The translations under genes and the position numbers were made by a program. Shown here piece after piece: positions 1 to 13,114 of a stretch of 64,000 nucleotides of DNA. Origin of the DNA: Jacaranda mimosifolia. Its lineage: Eukaryota; Streptophyta; Magnoliopsida; Lamiales; Bignoniaceae. The notes beneath the pieces were generated by a model that saw only the letters and a list, made by a program, of their open reading frames with translations, had not been told where the DNA came from and did no database searches. Where the stretch lies: NCBI GenBank assembly GCA_018894105.1, contig CM032125.1:34271032-34335031 (forward strand), in the 5' to 3' direction. How positions within the stretch are numbered: the first letter of the stretch is position 1; each line of letters begins with the position of its first letter.

Positions 1-539
1 CCTGCAGTCCGCCCATGAGCAAGAATGGGACAGCAGGGAAAACAGCCAATACCTAGAATTTAACAAAGGCAATTAAGCCAAGAACCAGTTGCGGGAGCCA
101 TAGCCATTTTTTACAGTTCAAACAAAGTATACCAAGCCTATTAACTTATTAAGCACTCAGATATTAGCAACCTGGATTCAATACCTCCCCCCATTCACAT
201 CTATTCTCCAAAATAGGAAGATGGGCAAAATAAAATCTTAAAAAGATTTCATCTTGACAACCTCAAATTACATTAGCTACAATGCTGTGAGAATTCAAAG
301 TCCCAGCAAAGTAATTCAGTGCAGAAGCCCATGCCAAATCTGAAAGCCCAGAAAAAGTGATTCATAAGATATCAAGTAACATTAACAGTCAGAAAGATTA
401 ATTCTTCTGCTGCATTTTCTGGGCTGCTGCCGATCTTTAACGGAAGTTCAATTTCCTGAAATACTTTTATTAAGCTTAATATACAATAAATACCCAAATT
501 CCATTAGACCCCAACAAGAGAATAAATCATCAAATGTAG
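1..539. other. Intergenic edge, no supported gene
   Basis: This stretch has a less AT-rich composition than the following kilobases, but I see no coding exon I can support. On the minus strand around 380-450 a TTTCAG acceptor-like site is followed by a short open stretch, so this could be the 3' end or 3' UTR of a gene that continues leftwards. No family was recognised, so it stays unassigned. Confidence 0.4.
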
Positions 540-1047
540 GCTTAGCAATGGGGCGGCATGGGGCGGGTTTTTGTTAAACCCAAATCCGTCCCGCACTCAA
601 AAAAATATTTTAAAACTTGCCCCATCCCGTCCCATTTTATTCCGTCTTTGTCAAATTTACAATAATTTAATATAATTTCAAATAAAATAATAACTTTGTC
701 TTTATAAATATCATAACCACAAAAATCAAACACAAATTTTAGTGTCTTTCAATAGTCCATACAATATGTTAATTCACAACAATATCAAAAAAATTAAAAT
801 AATTTAACATAACAATATTCAAACACCAACAAAAAACTAGAATATAAATATATATATAAATATAATTAAGTTATAAATACCCGGAGTGGGGTGGGGCGGA
901 TTGGTATTGAATCCAAACCCGCCCTGCCCTACACAAATTTTATATTAAAATCTGCCCTACTTTGTGCGGATCGAATTTTTACCTGCCCTATACAAAATGG
1001 GTCGGAGCGGATACCCGCAGAGTGGGTTGAAATTGCCACCCCTAAGC
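540..1047. mobile_element. GC-rich MITE-like insertion (possible hAT)
   Basis: A ~0.5-kb block whose two ends are rich in GGGGCGG / CCGCCCC runs while the middle is AT-rich. The ends share the inverted hexamer GCTTAG (CTAAGC at the right end). The right end read inward gives GGGGTGGCAATTT, which resembles termini of plant hAT MITEs. Imperfect 8-bp flanks (TCAAATGT and GCGAATGT) could be a decayed target duplication. It has no coding capacity; the short open frames here are translations of the G-rich ends. Confidence 0.4.
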
Positions 1048-1266
1048 GAATGTGCAAGAATTTCAGTAAGAAATTGAAGTCATACAAATGACTAATCATT
1101 AAACTCAAGCAGATATCCTCAAGCCCAGATAATGATTACGTCAATTTGGCAACATCAGAGTTTAAGAACAGATATTCAAGCTGTAATTCACGAACAAATC
1201 AAAGCAAACCATAAGGAAATTTAATAATATTGGAATATTGAATCACCTCAACCTGAGAAAAATTTT

Positions 1267-1775
1267 GAGGCTTTGTTTTGGTAGAAAATAATTTTATTTT
1301 TTCAAAATATAACCAAACATAGAGTTTACTTTTCTAACAAAACAATTATTATTAATCCCAAAATATCCATTCAAATCAATTAACTTATTATCAAAAACTC
1401 CATATATATACATATGCATATTATAATATTTTATTATTATTTTTATAATTAAAAAAATCATATCTAATCATCACATATACATATTATATATTGTATTCTT
1501 ATTTTTATAATAAAAAATATTATTTAATTTTATTTTCATCTCAAAATTCAATAAAAAAGTATTGATTTGATTATTATAATAGAACTTGTTTTTTTCCAAA
1601 ATATAAATAAATATACTAAATTTTTTTAAAATAATTTTTTTATTATTCTTAAAATATAAACAAACATACATCATATTTTTTAATACAAATTTTATATTTT
1701 TCAACCCTATTTTTAAAATTTATTCTTTTAAAATATATAATTCAAAATATATAATTTATATCCAAATATTACCTC
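1267..1775. mobile_element. AT-rich MITE, Tourist-like family
   Basis: The ends are inverted and imperfect: GAGGCTTTGTTTTGG on the left, and the reverse complement of a CCAAATATTACCTC end on the right. The interior is the same AT-rich sequence seen at about 52.66-53.10 kb, including stretches around ATTGATTTGATTATTATA and an AAATATAAACAAACATA motif, so this is a dispersed repeat. It has no coding capacity. Confidence 0.5.
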
Positions 1776-4309
1776 AACTTTTTCACTTTGGAGCTTAGCC
1801 AAATAGATTGGAACTCAAAAGGGGGGCCATATTATCATTTTAATGGCATAATAATTACCATTTCTTGATGATTTCTGATGCTGATTAAATACCATGGACT
1901 TTTTGGCGTCTATGGGTGGATAGATTTAGCCGTTTCGGGAAACTGTGTGACATTAATAAAATAGTCGTTTAATAGTACAATATATACGTGGCTTAAGCTT
2001 GTCAGTTGGCACTGGGGACAAGCTATCCAGAACATGTCAGAGTACAAGTGATGACGATTATCTTGGCTGCTCCATGTCCATGTGTTATACTAGTTGTTAG
2101 CTCGGACTTTCTGCAGTCCGATAGGAATCATACCTATCAAATTAATTTAAATTATTAATTATATAAAAAAATCACAATTTTAAAATAAATACAAAGTAAG
2201 TTAAATTTAAAGATAAATTTAATCCTAAGACTATATTAGACTGTAGTGTATCAAATTAGTTCTTTTCATATAAAAATATAAAAATATCGTTATTTCAAAT
2301 AGCCACATCATCATAATTATTGCAAATCTATTATTTAAAAATAATAAATATAAAATATATTAATATTTTTTTTATATGAAAGTACAGGGTGTTGCTACTT
2401 CAAGTAGCGACACCTTTGAAAATATTAAAAAAAATATTATTTATAAGTAAATATAAATTGTTCATATACATATAGGTATATTATTATATATAAATATATA
2501 TACACAGCAATGAGGATAGACACTAGACAGAGCTTAGGAAGTAGAATTAAGAGCTTTACTTATTATTTTTTAAGGTGCGGTTGATTTGACAAGTGATGCT
2601 TTTTTTTAATTTTTTTAACTTTATTTTAATATTATTTTGTTTTGTTTATATTTAATTAACTTTTTAAAAGTTTGGAATCTAGCCCTACTTTAAAAAAATT
2701 ATATTTTTAATTTTTATAATTAATTTTTAAAATTTTAAAAATAAATGTTAATTATAAAATTAATTTTGAGAAAAGTAATTTAATTTTAAAATTCATGTTT
2801 ACTGTAATTTTCTAATGATAAACTTTACAAATGAGGACAATATTTAAGTATATAATTAAATATTATTTTTTATTTTATTGAAATAAATATATATTGTATT
2901 ACTTTTTTTTTCATTTTATTTCGAGTTCAAGCTCATAGTATTTACAACTCATTAGACATTTTGATCTTAATTGATATGAGCAGAATTTTAAATTTTTATT
3001 GAGTCAAACGAACTTAAAATATTGATTTCATCAAGCTCACATCTAATACATACATACATACATATATATATATATATTGAGCTCGAGTTCAAATTTTCTC
3101 TCAAACTTAGATTGATTGTGCTGCATTGCCCCCTATTAAAAACTAAACACTGGGAAAAAATAAAAATATGGTCAAGTAGATGAATATAAATTAAATACTA
3201 CTCAACATATCAAAATTTAGTATTTAAAAATCTAAAATATGTGAAAACACTTAAAAAACTAAATTTGATTTGTATAAAAAAGTTTATTTTAATTTACGAC
3301 ATGTTGAAAAAACTCAAAATTTTCTTACATAGAAAAGCCTAAGTAAGATTATACACCTTATAAAAATATATATATATATATTATATTAAAGAAGAATGAA
3401 AAGATATCTATATTGAAAAATAAAAATGAATGAAAAGAAAAGAGAACAAAATAGATCGGCTAAAGTGGTTGGAACAACTTAGAATTTTCAAATTTTGGAA
3501 TTATTTTATACTAAGAGAGGATGATCATAGATAAAGTTGATCACTTATATTTTAAGTATTAAATAATAGGTTTAAAAAATATTATTAAAAAACTAGTATT
3601 ATTTATTTTTATTTTTTTTACTTAAATGTCAACAAAGTCAAGACAGAAAAATATGCTTTATTTAAATATCTTATTGTTTATTATTTAGTGCATAGAAATA
3701 CATTGATTATTTTATAAAAACAATTAAAAATAAAAATACAATATTCACAAATCAAACGATATATAGAAAAACACTGCATCAAAAATAAATTAACACACAC
3801 ATTTTTTTGAAAGACACAGCTAAATAACCGTCTTTTTGATAGTTTTGGATTTCACTTTATAGTTGGGGTGAGATAATAATCTTGTACAAAAAAAATTCAT
3901 TCTATTGATTTTCATGAATTTTTTTTTAAATTTATCATAAACAAATACACTTGTATACATTAAATGTGCTTAGTGAAATATGAAACAATAATCTTTAATT
4001 TTTAAAATATTCTATTTTACAATAATATTCATTTTATTCATATCATTAAAAATAAAAAATTCAATATTTAAGAGAGAATTTATTATTTAAGAATATGAAA
4101 TGAATTTTATTTGAAAATATTAACCATTATCACTTATCAAAGATAATTTTCAATCTCTAAATTTATAAATTATATACAAACTACAAATAGTTGAAGTTTA
4201 AAAAAAAGCAACGTAGAAATATTAAGAAAAATAGATCATAACATTTTTATTCGATAATTTTTTTAAATTATAAATGAGCAAATAAATTTTGTAAAACATA
4301 AATTATTCC
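1776..4309. other. AT-rich intergenic DNA
   Basis: No gene is supported here. The stretch has long A/T runs, short TA and TACA repeats (about 3045-3085 and 3365-3385), and only very short open frames in all six frames. The part at about 1795-2110 is less AT-rich, but no exon, tRNA or repeat was recognised in it. Confidence 0.6.
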
Positions 4310-4997
4310 TGATGAGGGTTTGATGGGTTGATAGGGAACGACTTAAAATATGGGTAAGATTCGACTTGAAAAGTTTATATTCCTGCTTGGATAGAAAAGA
4401 ATCCTACAATCACAGTAAATGTTAGGCTAGCCGATGAGCCCTTGACTTAAGCCCTCCGATGCTTAAGTTAGTAGAAATCGACCTCAAATATCGAGCAGCG
4501 GAGTAAGGACTTTTGAGTGTATATGAGTGCGTACCTCTAGAAGGTTGGGGTGAGGGTATTTATATCTTTCTCCCTTCGAGAAAAGGTTTGGAATGCCCCT
4601 AGTACACCCTGAGGGCCTTTAGCCTTGGACCAGGAGTAATTAATCATTTCTCTGCCTTGCATATCTCCAGCTAACTGTCCTTTCAAGTTTCAAGGACAGG
4701 ATAATGCATTGTAGTGACACCTATTGCGTCAGGCAGTGAGGGCGATAGCATGCACTATTAATGCAAAGATATGATGCCCGTTAATACATTTAATACGGTG
4801 GCAGAGTACTGTACTGTTTTCGACCTCCGACTCGACCTCGCTATGGTCGACTGAGGTCGAGAAATTTCATAGGCCTCGGGCGCCTAACTGGGCCTGGTGC
4901 TGCGTCTCTGGGCTAACCTAGTCAAGTGAAGTCGACGAGGCATGTGGGTTCTGGGCTAACTTGGTTTGGGTCTAGGTATTTGGGTCGTCCCATATCA
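4310..4997 (-). mobile_element. Solo LTR of a Ty3/gypsy (Tat-type) element
   Basis: A 688-bp unit starting TGATGAGGG and ending CCCATATCA is flanked by the perfect direct repeat ATTCC at 4305-4309 and 4998-5002, the 5-bp target duplication expected of an LTR element. Its two ends and internal landmarks (GTTAGGCTAGCCGA, a CCTCCGATGCTTAAG stretch, and TATAAATA on the minus strand at 4557-4564) match the LTRs of the large element at 17.6-28.5 kb, but with considerable divergence. No internal retroelement sequence is present, so the element was probably removed by LTR-LTR recombination. Confidence 0.88.
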
Positions 4998-5259
4998 ATT
5001 CCTTTCTAGGAAAATATGTAGAAAAAACTATTTTAAAATATCATTAATGTTTTTTCCTTTCAAACTTAAAAATAAAAATAAAAACACACCAAAACTCATG
5101 TTAACAGTATAATTAATTTAGAACTCTCAACAATTTTGAACTCTCAACTCAAAATAATAAATAAAATTGGGATCCAACATTTCAAATGTTGACTTTCATC
5201 TTGGAAAACTTAAAACATAAGTCAGCATTTGAGATGCCGATATCATTTTGATTTTCATA

Positions 5260-5304
<45 letters not shown>

Positions 5305-6029
5305 ATTATAATATTATTTTTTGATTTAATTTAACACACATTTAATATAATATATTAATTTATATATTATAACAAAGAATTAAATATTTATGAATTGGTA
5401 GTTGTATTTTCATAATATTTTATTTAATTTATAAAATAATTATGGAATTATTAACAAAATAAAGTTAGTAGAATCTATCTAAAAATATAAATATATTTGT
5501 GATCCTATTTGAAAATAGAGTTAAGGCTTTTACGGCAATCAACAAATTTAATGATTTCTTTGCTTAGGAACGCATTTACATAGAGTTAAAGTTCCCTATT
5601 TTTTGCCAATGATTTTTTGTTTTCACTTTGATTTCAAATTTTGATATTTATAGTGATTAAATTTTTGGTAGGCTTTGACCCACTTAAGTCTAGATGCCCA
5701 TCTTATTTATTTAATTTGTTCTTATAGTTAATTTTTACTTTTTACCTCGAGAGACATAATATGCCATGTCAATTTATAACTAATAATTATAAAAGTCAAG
5801 TATAATTTTCTATAAACTTTTCAAATGAAAATTAATTTAAAACATTTGTTTATAGAAAACAACTAAATATTTAACCAAAACTATTACAATTTGAGTGTCC
5901 ATAAATTAAATTTTACATATAATATATTAAAAGTAAATGATGAAATATGATGTATATTAATTTTAAGATAAGTTTAAATACTAAAAGAAAAGGTGTAGCT
6001 ATGTAAAATAGCAAACCTCAATTCTTAAT

Positions 6030-6033
<4 letters not shown>

Positions 6034-6104
<71 letters not shown>
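6034..6104. repeat. (CT)n microsatellite
   Basis: About 35 uninterrupted CT dinucleotides, directly followed by an (AT)n tract. It is likely to vary in length between individuals. Confidence 0.95.
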
Positions 6105-6106
<2 letters not shown>

Positions 6107-7731
6107 ATATATATATATATAAATCATGTATGTATATATATCATATATATTGTATTTTGTCCTTTTCTATTTGCTTTCTATAGAGTCACGTGACTCTAAA
6201 TTAATCAAAAGGAGCATTTATTGTTAATTTTTTGAATAGGGATAATACAATCATTATATTTAATTATGTATTGTCAACATTATTTATATAATTATAAAAA
6301 AATAATAGATGGCAAGACCTTGTTGGTTGAAATTCAACTGGTAGATACAACCCTACTAGACAATGAAAAACCCCTTGTTAGCCCATGCATTGCACCGGCC
6401 CATCGGGTGATAAGTTAAATTTTTATTTTATTTAATTTTAACCATAGTTTAATTAAATATTAAAAATATAATGCTTAAAAATTTTAAGAATTTTATTGAT
6501 ATAATACAATTGGTGATGTAAATGAGATATAACAATATTTTATATGAATATGGTTTATGTATCATTAGATCAAATCCCATTCATTAATATATTTCTATAC
6601 AAAAATTAATGATTAAATGTCAAATAACTTTATAAATTCAATAAACTATTCATAAAATATAGTAGAATATAAAATAATGAAAATCACTTTAACATTGACT
6701 TAAAAAGTTTGAAGAAATTAAAGAGTTCACTATTGAAAAACGAACTTAAGTGATCGAAGATAAAATATTTTAATTTGTCATAAAATTAGAATTTCAAATT
6801 TCCTTTTTAGAAAATCATCTTAGTTCATCATTATAAAAATTAAGACTTTAGAAAAATATATAACTTTAATTTGCCAAGAAAATGATCATATAGAGTTGGA
6901 GAAAAAAAAGAAGAAAATTATTTTTATATTTTTAAATATAAATTGTATGTTTAGAATGTTCTAGGACATGTATTTTTAAAGATTATTTGGTTAGATTTAG
7001 GAATTTTTCCAAATATGATTTAACTTAATTAAAATGCTAAATTATGGAATAAAAAATAACTCATGGGATAAAAGAGTATAATACTTAAAAATTAAATTAT
7101 AATAAATTCTATATTATTATAATACTTCATACATAAAAATATTATATATCCACAGTATATATATATATATCAAGGCATATTAATTAAATTATAATATTAT
7201 TAAATACACCTATATATACATATATATATACACAACCATATTGGGTATTTACTAAAATTAAACATGTATTTATAAAAATAAATTAGTATAGATCTTTATT
7301 ATAATATTAAAATAATTAATGATAGGATATCAAATGTGAAAATATGTTGATATGGAAAAAATAGATAAAATTAACTTATCCATATCACTACCAAATAAAA
7401 CAAAGTACTTAAATCAGGACTCAAATTTTTCTCTAAATTATCCTAATTCACAAATGTAAAAATAAAAAAATATTAGAAAACAATATAAACATTATAAAAT
7501 ATATTCATTTTTAAGAAAAACAATTTAATTCACAAATAAGACTTTATAGAGATGGAGATTAAAAAAAAAAAAAAAAAAGACAAACATTATTCTATTTTGA
7601 AATAGTAAATTGTATGTTTGTACTATTTTTAATATAAACTACTATTAGCATTTTTAACTTAAGCAAGACATGCATATTAAATTACATTGACAAATATACT
7701 TATGTATATACCTCGTTATAGACCAACACAT

Positions 7732-7732
<1 letters not shown>

Positions 7733-7768
<36 letters not shown>

Positions 7769-7776
7769 TGTGTGTG
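7733..7776. repeat. Self-complementary (CA)n-(GT)n microsatellite
   Basis: A (CA) run switches directly to a (GT) run at about 7765, so the two halves are inverted complements and the tract can fold into a hairpin. Confidence 0.9.
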
Positions 7777-8689
7777 CAGGTTTGTGTGTGTATTTGTCCA
7801 AAATTATTCAAAAAATTAAATTTGAGAATATAAACGACAAATATTAAAAGAAAATATTAGACAATATTTATAGAAAGAAGTACAAAAACTATCTATTAAA
7901 ATAAGGAGTTAAAAGAATTAATACAAAAATTATATATATTAATATATAATGAATATTTATCAAAGATATGGAAAAGATGAGCTAATATAATCTTTTTATA
8001 TTAATATCAAAATAAATATTAATGAATATTATTATTTGTGGATATATATATATATATGTTGATATAGGCAAAAGGAATAAAATTAACAATATAGAAGGAG
8101 TTACAAAAATTAATATAGAAAATTACATGTATATTATTTATGAAAACAGGTTGTAATAAAGAAAAGAAAAATATGGAAATATGCTATAGGGAGTTATACG
8201 TATTATATATAGAATATATTTGCATGATAATATAAACAAAACTAATTTACTCATATCATTGATATATAAGAAATATACTTAAAATAGAATTGAACATCAT
8301 TTTACTTTATATAGTAGATTGTACGGGCAAAGTTAACTTTCCTTTTATTATCTATAAATGAGCTAACACTAATATATAATGGACCAGAGGTAATTTAAAG
8401 TTCCAAACACATGTTATTCTTATCATTATAAAAATCAATTTACATTAATTCATTACGGACCACAAGTACTTCAATGTTTTAAACGTTTCCATGTCTTATC
8501 CTCACCATTAGACAATTTGTAGCGTGTTCATCATTTTGTACTAACGACAATGACATTAGGAAAAAATGCCAAAAAGAGATCGTTCATGCACCCAATCGTT
8601 TTTCGTATATTTTAATAAATAAATTTATTATTATTTTATTTATTTGTATACATATATATTATAAATTCGTTACAATTCAAATTTTAAAC

Positions 8690-8736
<47 letters not shown>

Positions 8737-9289
8737 AGCTAGGAGTCAAATCAAATTATGATATAAATTCATTCAAAATTGTCATATTTTGTGTGATTTG
8801 ATTGCTATTTGAGGTTCAAATAAGTGAACCGCGCTGTACAATTTGATTTTTTTAGTATTAATATTTATTTTAAGAGTTAACAATATTGATTCCTTAAGTA
8901 TTTTTTAAGTACTGTTATTTATATAAGTTTAATATTAAATTTAAGGGACAAAGCAAAAGAGTGGTGGTGAGCTTTTATTGTTGTTAGTAGATCGAGTTGC
9001 AGATTTGAGTCCATGATAAATGATTGGAAAATCAATCTTAACCTTCTTTGAAAAAGAAATTATATCTTGCCCCTCTCTTGGAGGGGCAAGAAAATAAAAG
9101 ATGAAGTAAGATGACCCTGTAGCTGCCTTCATTTCTTTGCAAAGAGACAGTAGGCCTACCAACAAAAGCCGACTATAACTATGACTTTAGAAAAATTACA
9201 ATGAATTGGACATGTATGTACAAAAAACATTGAATAGTTCCTTGTCTAATAATAATAATAATAATGGATAGGTGCACTTTTAATTTGTC

Positions 9290-9880
9290 TAAGCCATAAA
9301 CGTCATACCATATTGGTATAATGTAAGTTCGATTACTAATATGACATTATTTCCACTATTTAATACAAAACACCTGTAGTTTTACAATATAAATTTGATT
9401 AAAGACGTGAAATCATTCGAACAATTTGATAAGAAATGCATGTAATTTCATACTAATTGTAAATAGATGACATATTAGCAATATTGTAGATCTTACTATT
9501 TATATAACTTGAAATACATGTAGTTTCATACTAAGAGTAAAAATTATTTCATGTTAGTACAATTTAAACTTCATTGTGGTCATGGCATGATGATTTTCAC
9601 AATTAAATATGAATCGGGTACAATTTCATAAAAGATGTAAAAGCTATGCCATGTCAGTATAATGTAAGTTTTACTATTGACATGTCATCATTTTTATAGT
9701 TCGATTTGAAACACACATAATATTATACATATTTAAAAATTACACCACAATTATTAAAAAGTAAAGTCTAGCCGACATAATACCATTCTTACACCTAATA
9801 TGACACACGTGTGTTTCCATGTTAAGGATAAAAGTATATCTTATTAGTACAACATAATATTGTTACATGACATCAATTTA
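9290..9880. repeat. Degenerate tandem repeat array
   Basis: Motifs of the type 'ATACATGTAGTTTCATACTAAG' (shortened here), 'GTATAATGTAAGTT' and 'TGACATCAT' recur several times in the same order across about 600 bp, roughly every 110-130 bp. The copies have diverged strongly. No coding capacity was seen. Read by eye; a dot plot would fix the period. Confidence 0.45.
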
Positions 9881-10377
9881 ATATACTTAACAAATATTTT
9901 TCAATCTCTAAGGAAGGCGTTTGGTACTTGGTAATAGTATGGTATTGAGTCCTTAATATAGGATAAGAACCTTTTTTATGTCCACTATAGGGAATGCAAA
10001 TATGCTTTAAATTTTTCCTAAGCCTATCACTATGACATCAATTAAAGTAGATTACAATCTCAATTGTTGGTTTGTGGTTGTGTGACCGCACTATTCATTT
10101 TTATTATATCCTCTTTAAAATATCATCTTTACCCTTGAATCATTGAATATATTACAAGTATGTCCTTGGATACTACCAAAAAAAAATCTCAAACCCCAAA
10201 TCCCAAAATATTTATTTTTGCAAGAGCATATATGTAATTTTTAAGCTTAATATTACGTATCAAATATCCAAACGCAATTAATAAAAGCTATGTTCTTAGC
10301 ATTTTGCTAGAACATTTTCCAATTCTCAAAACAAATACAAAACAATTGTACACATTCTCAATCATTCTCCTAAAATA

Positions 10378-10378
<1 letters not shown>

Positions 10379-10415
<37 letters not shown>

Positions 10416-10523
10416 CCAATAAACCCCTCCCAAAACAATCTCAAAATATCTTACACCCTACGAACCATACCTACTCTTTAATTTTTTCACTCTACATTTC
10501 ACATCACTCTTTCATTTCTCTCT

Positions 10524-10576
<53 letters not shown>

Positions 10577-10630
10577 TTCACTCATTCACACACACACACA
10601 CACACGCACACACACACACACACATACATA
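10379..10630. repeat. Cluster of simple repeats: (A)34, (CT)n, (CA)n
   Basis: A run of about 34 A (10379-10412) is followed by (TC)n at about 10525-10572 and (CA)n at about 10586-10625. The 121-codon open frame across this region is only the translation of these repeats and is not a gene. Confidence 0.9.
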
Positions 10631-10639
10631 TATGAAAAT

Positions 10640-12230
10640 ATTAAAATTTTACTAGTTATAAAATTCTAAAACTCATGTTTATATATTTAATTAAATTAAT
10701 TATCAAAAAATAATTAAATTTAATTAAATATTATTTATATTATTACTAAATAACATATGAAATTAATTAAATTACTTATTAATAAAATAATATTTTTGTT
10801 ATATTTAATATTTAAACTTAAGATTTTTTTAATTTGATATAATAAATAAATTAATCTTTTTAAAAAAATTAATATTCTTTAAATCTTAATCTTCACATTT
10901 ATTTAGAATTATAATAAAAAATTTAATTATAGTGTGATACTTATTTAATAATTATTATGTTTAATAAATTAATATTAATATAATTAAAGTAATTTTTGAG
11001 AAAATTAATTAAATTTAAACAAAAATAATTTGATTCTTACTAAATAATGTATAATCAAACAATGAGTTACAGTAATTAAATAAGATATTAAATTAATTGA
11101 ATTTATTTATTTAATTATTTAATTAAATTATTATTTATATATTAATTATGTTTCTTATTTCACATATAATTGAATATTATATTTACTTATTTAATAAATA
11201 ATTTAAGAAGACTTAATTTCATATAATATAAAATTATTTTTTTATTTAATTTGATGAATTGTTATTAAGTATTAAATATATAAAAATTATTAAATAAATT
11301 ATTATATTTAAATCAATAACTAAGTTTATTTATACATAAATCATAAATAATAAATAGTTAAATAATTATAGTTTATTTAATAAATAGTAATTAATTAGTT
11401 TATAATTAATGTACAATAATTAATATTTTTTTATAAAGCCGATATTAACAATTATGATGTAAGTCAATTTTTTATATTTAAGATATAATTATGATTTTGC
11501 AAATAATTAATATTTATTATTAAATATTTTCTTCCAAATAATACATCATTTACTAATGTTAAATTTATAAAAATATAAATTTTAAAATAAATCGTCAATT
11601 AAATTAATTAAACATCATTTTATTACAATCATATATCAATCATTACTCACATATACATACACACACATATCCATCTATAAATATATACTCACACAATAAA
11701 AAAATCACTTTTATCCTACAAACTCAATAAAAAATTAATTGATTTGACATTTATAGTAAAGTTTGTTTCTCTCCAAAACACAAAATAACAAACAACTTAT
11801 TCTCAGTTCATTTTTTATGTTTTCTCAAAACACAAAAGAACACTTGGCACATTTTTTAATTTTTTTCCCAAAAACCCATTCTCCCAAAATATTTTCTAGA
11901 AAACAACCAAAATGCTAAAAAACAGACCCAGAGATTTAAGTGGCAAGTTAACAGTTCAATTTTTAATTTCAAATAGTATAATAAATTTATTAATCTTATT
12001 TTAATCACCTCATATTCAAATTTTCACTAGTTTTAATATTTTGGATCAAATATGGCCATGGCTCTAAAGCTCAACATTATACAAGCATAAAAAGTAAAAT
12101 TCAATGGAGGAGCCATTAACTCAATTTGTATTAACAAAAAAATGATTTTTGAATTCAATAAAGCAAAAAAAAAGGAAAAAAGAAAGAAAAGGAAGATACT
12201 TCAAGAAAATAAATTCATTTTATTCATTAA
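10640..12230. other. Very AT-rich intergenic DNA
   Basis: No gene is supported. The sequence is almost entirely A/T, with short TAAATTAATT-type repetition. The segment 11700-11930 resembles the AT-rich MITE-like sequence seen elsewhere in the window (runs around AAAACACAAAAGAACACTTGG), but no clear ends could be set. Confidence 0.55.
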
Positions 12231-12413
12231 AACATGATGATGCCCTAAACAAAAAGGGCATCACAATACTTCCCCATTTATTTGGTCATCTTATTATATA
12301 TACAGCATTCACACTATAGGGAATAACACTTAAGTAATAGAAAGTTCAAATAGAGATGAAAGCCCACAAACATACAGGCCGGATCTCTGACCCTAATAGA
12401 GCCCAAAGATCTT

Positions 12414-13047
12414 CTACACCACGGAAAACAGAGGCAATTTCGAACCGTGCATCACACGCTTCTTGCCATCAACCGAACAGTAGTCCTTGATGATAGTGGG
12501 TTCAGTCAGCGGCAGCAGCCATTGATCCACGTTGAAATGTATCTCAGAACAATTCTGGTCAAGCCTAGCGGTGGTCACATCGACATATTCACAGCGCCAC
12601 GTGGGAGGAAAACCCGTTCCGCTAATGGTGAGGATCATCTTACAAACAGTCTCATTCAAACACGTGCCTCGTCCGCTAAAGATATCAATGCTTCCATGGT
12701 CAAAGTACTCGTGGTCCGGGCCCATAATCCCGCCCCACGACACCAAATTGTCGATACTAATTCCATCAGTATTTGCATCGTACAGACTTAAGCTGATGTC
12801 AGAGCCTGTCCCTTCCCCTGGAAATGAGCCCGTCTTCACATACACCGTGTAAACACAATCTGCTTCATCCTGCAATTTCCCCACAATTTGAGCAGAAAAA
12901 CTTCAAAAATATGCACAAACTTAAACGTATGAAATTTGAATTTGATAGTTATGAGATGTGATTGAAGAAAGAAATACTTACAGATCTACAGATGATGAAG
13001 ATGGAGGCAAGGATGAGGAGATGGAAAAAGAGGCGGTTGGCTGCCAT
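12414..13047 (-). CDS. PLAT domain (PLAT-plant-stress) secreted protein
   Basis: This is a two-exon gene, 173 residues. Exon 1 is 12982-13047 and exon 2 is 12414-12869; the intron (12870-12981) has a GTAAGT donor and a TTGCAG acceptor, and the frame continues without a split codon. Residues 1-22 form a hydrophobic signal peptide (MAANRLFFHLLILASIFIIC). Residues from about 27 to 150 are one PLAT/LH2 beta-sandwich domain, starting CVYTVYVKTGS and including the typical stretches GTGSDISLSLYD, DYFDHGS-like EYFDHGSIDIFSG, and a WRCEYVDVTT segment, with conserved cysteines. The length matches the small plant family of single-PLAT proteins, which in Arabidopsis are ER/secretory proteins promoting abiotic stress tolerance. 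Start choice: the ATG opens the signal peptide, and a TATA box lies about 60 bp upstream. Direct ligand and partner are not known from sequence. The open frames on the other strand are shadows. Confidence 0.93.
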
Positions 13048-13107
13048 TGGAATTGCATGCAACGTTTTTCCTCGTAAATGGGAAGGAGCTGGACTCTTAG
13101 CTCAACA

Positions 13108-13114
13108 ATTTATA
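13108..13114 (-). promoter_or_regulatory. TATA box of the PLAT gene
   Basis: TATAAAT on the minus strand, about 60 bp upstream of the start codon at 13047, is well placed as the core promoter for a short 5' leader. Confidence 0.6.

Larger units (their letters stand above)
4998..8940. other. AT-rich intergenic DNA with microsatellites
   Basis: No gene is supported. The stretch contains a compound (TA)n(GA)12 tract ending at 5304, a long (CT)n tract at about 6034-6104, poly(A) at about 7561-7578, a (CA)n tract running straight into (GT)n at 7733-7776, and (CA)n at about 8692-8733. An 18-bp perfect palindrome lies at 6181-6198. Everything else is AT-rich with very short open frames. Confidence 0.65.

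Noticed and set aside
380..450. Possible terminal exon of a minus-strand gene
   Set aside because: An acceptor-like site and short frame are present, but no residue pattern matches a family I can name with confidence.
8941..9165. 74-codon minus-strand frame
   Set aside because: No recognised family, no splice or promoter context, and AT-rich surroundings.
10304..10669. 121-codon open frame
   Set aside because: It is the translation of poly(A), (CT)n and (CA)n simple repeats.
12447..12852. Two plus-strand frames of over 100 codons
   Set aside because: They lie opposite the PLAT gene exon, which has clear family similarity and splice sites.
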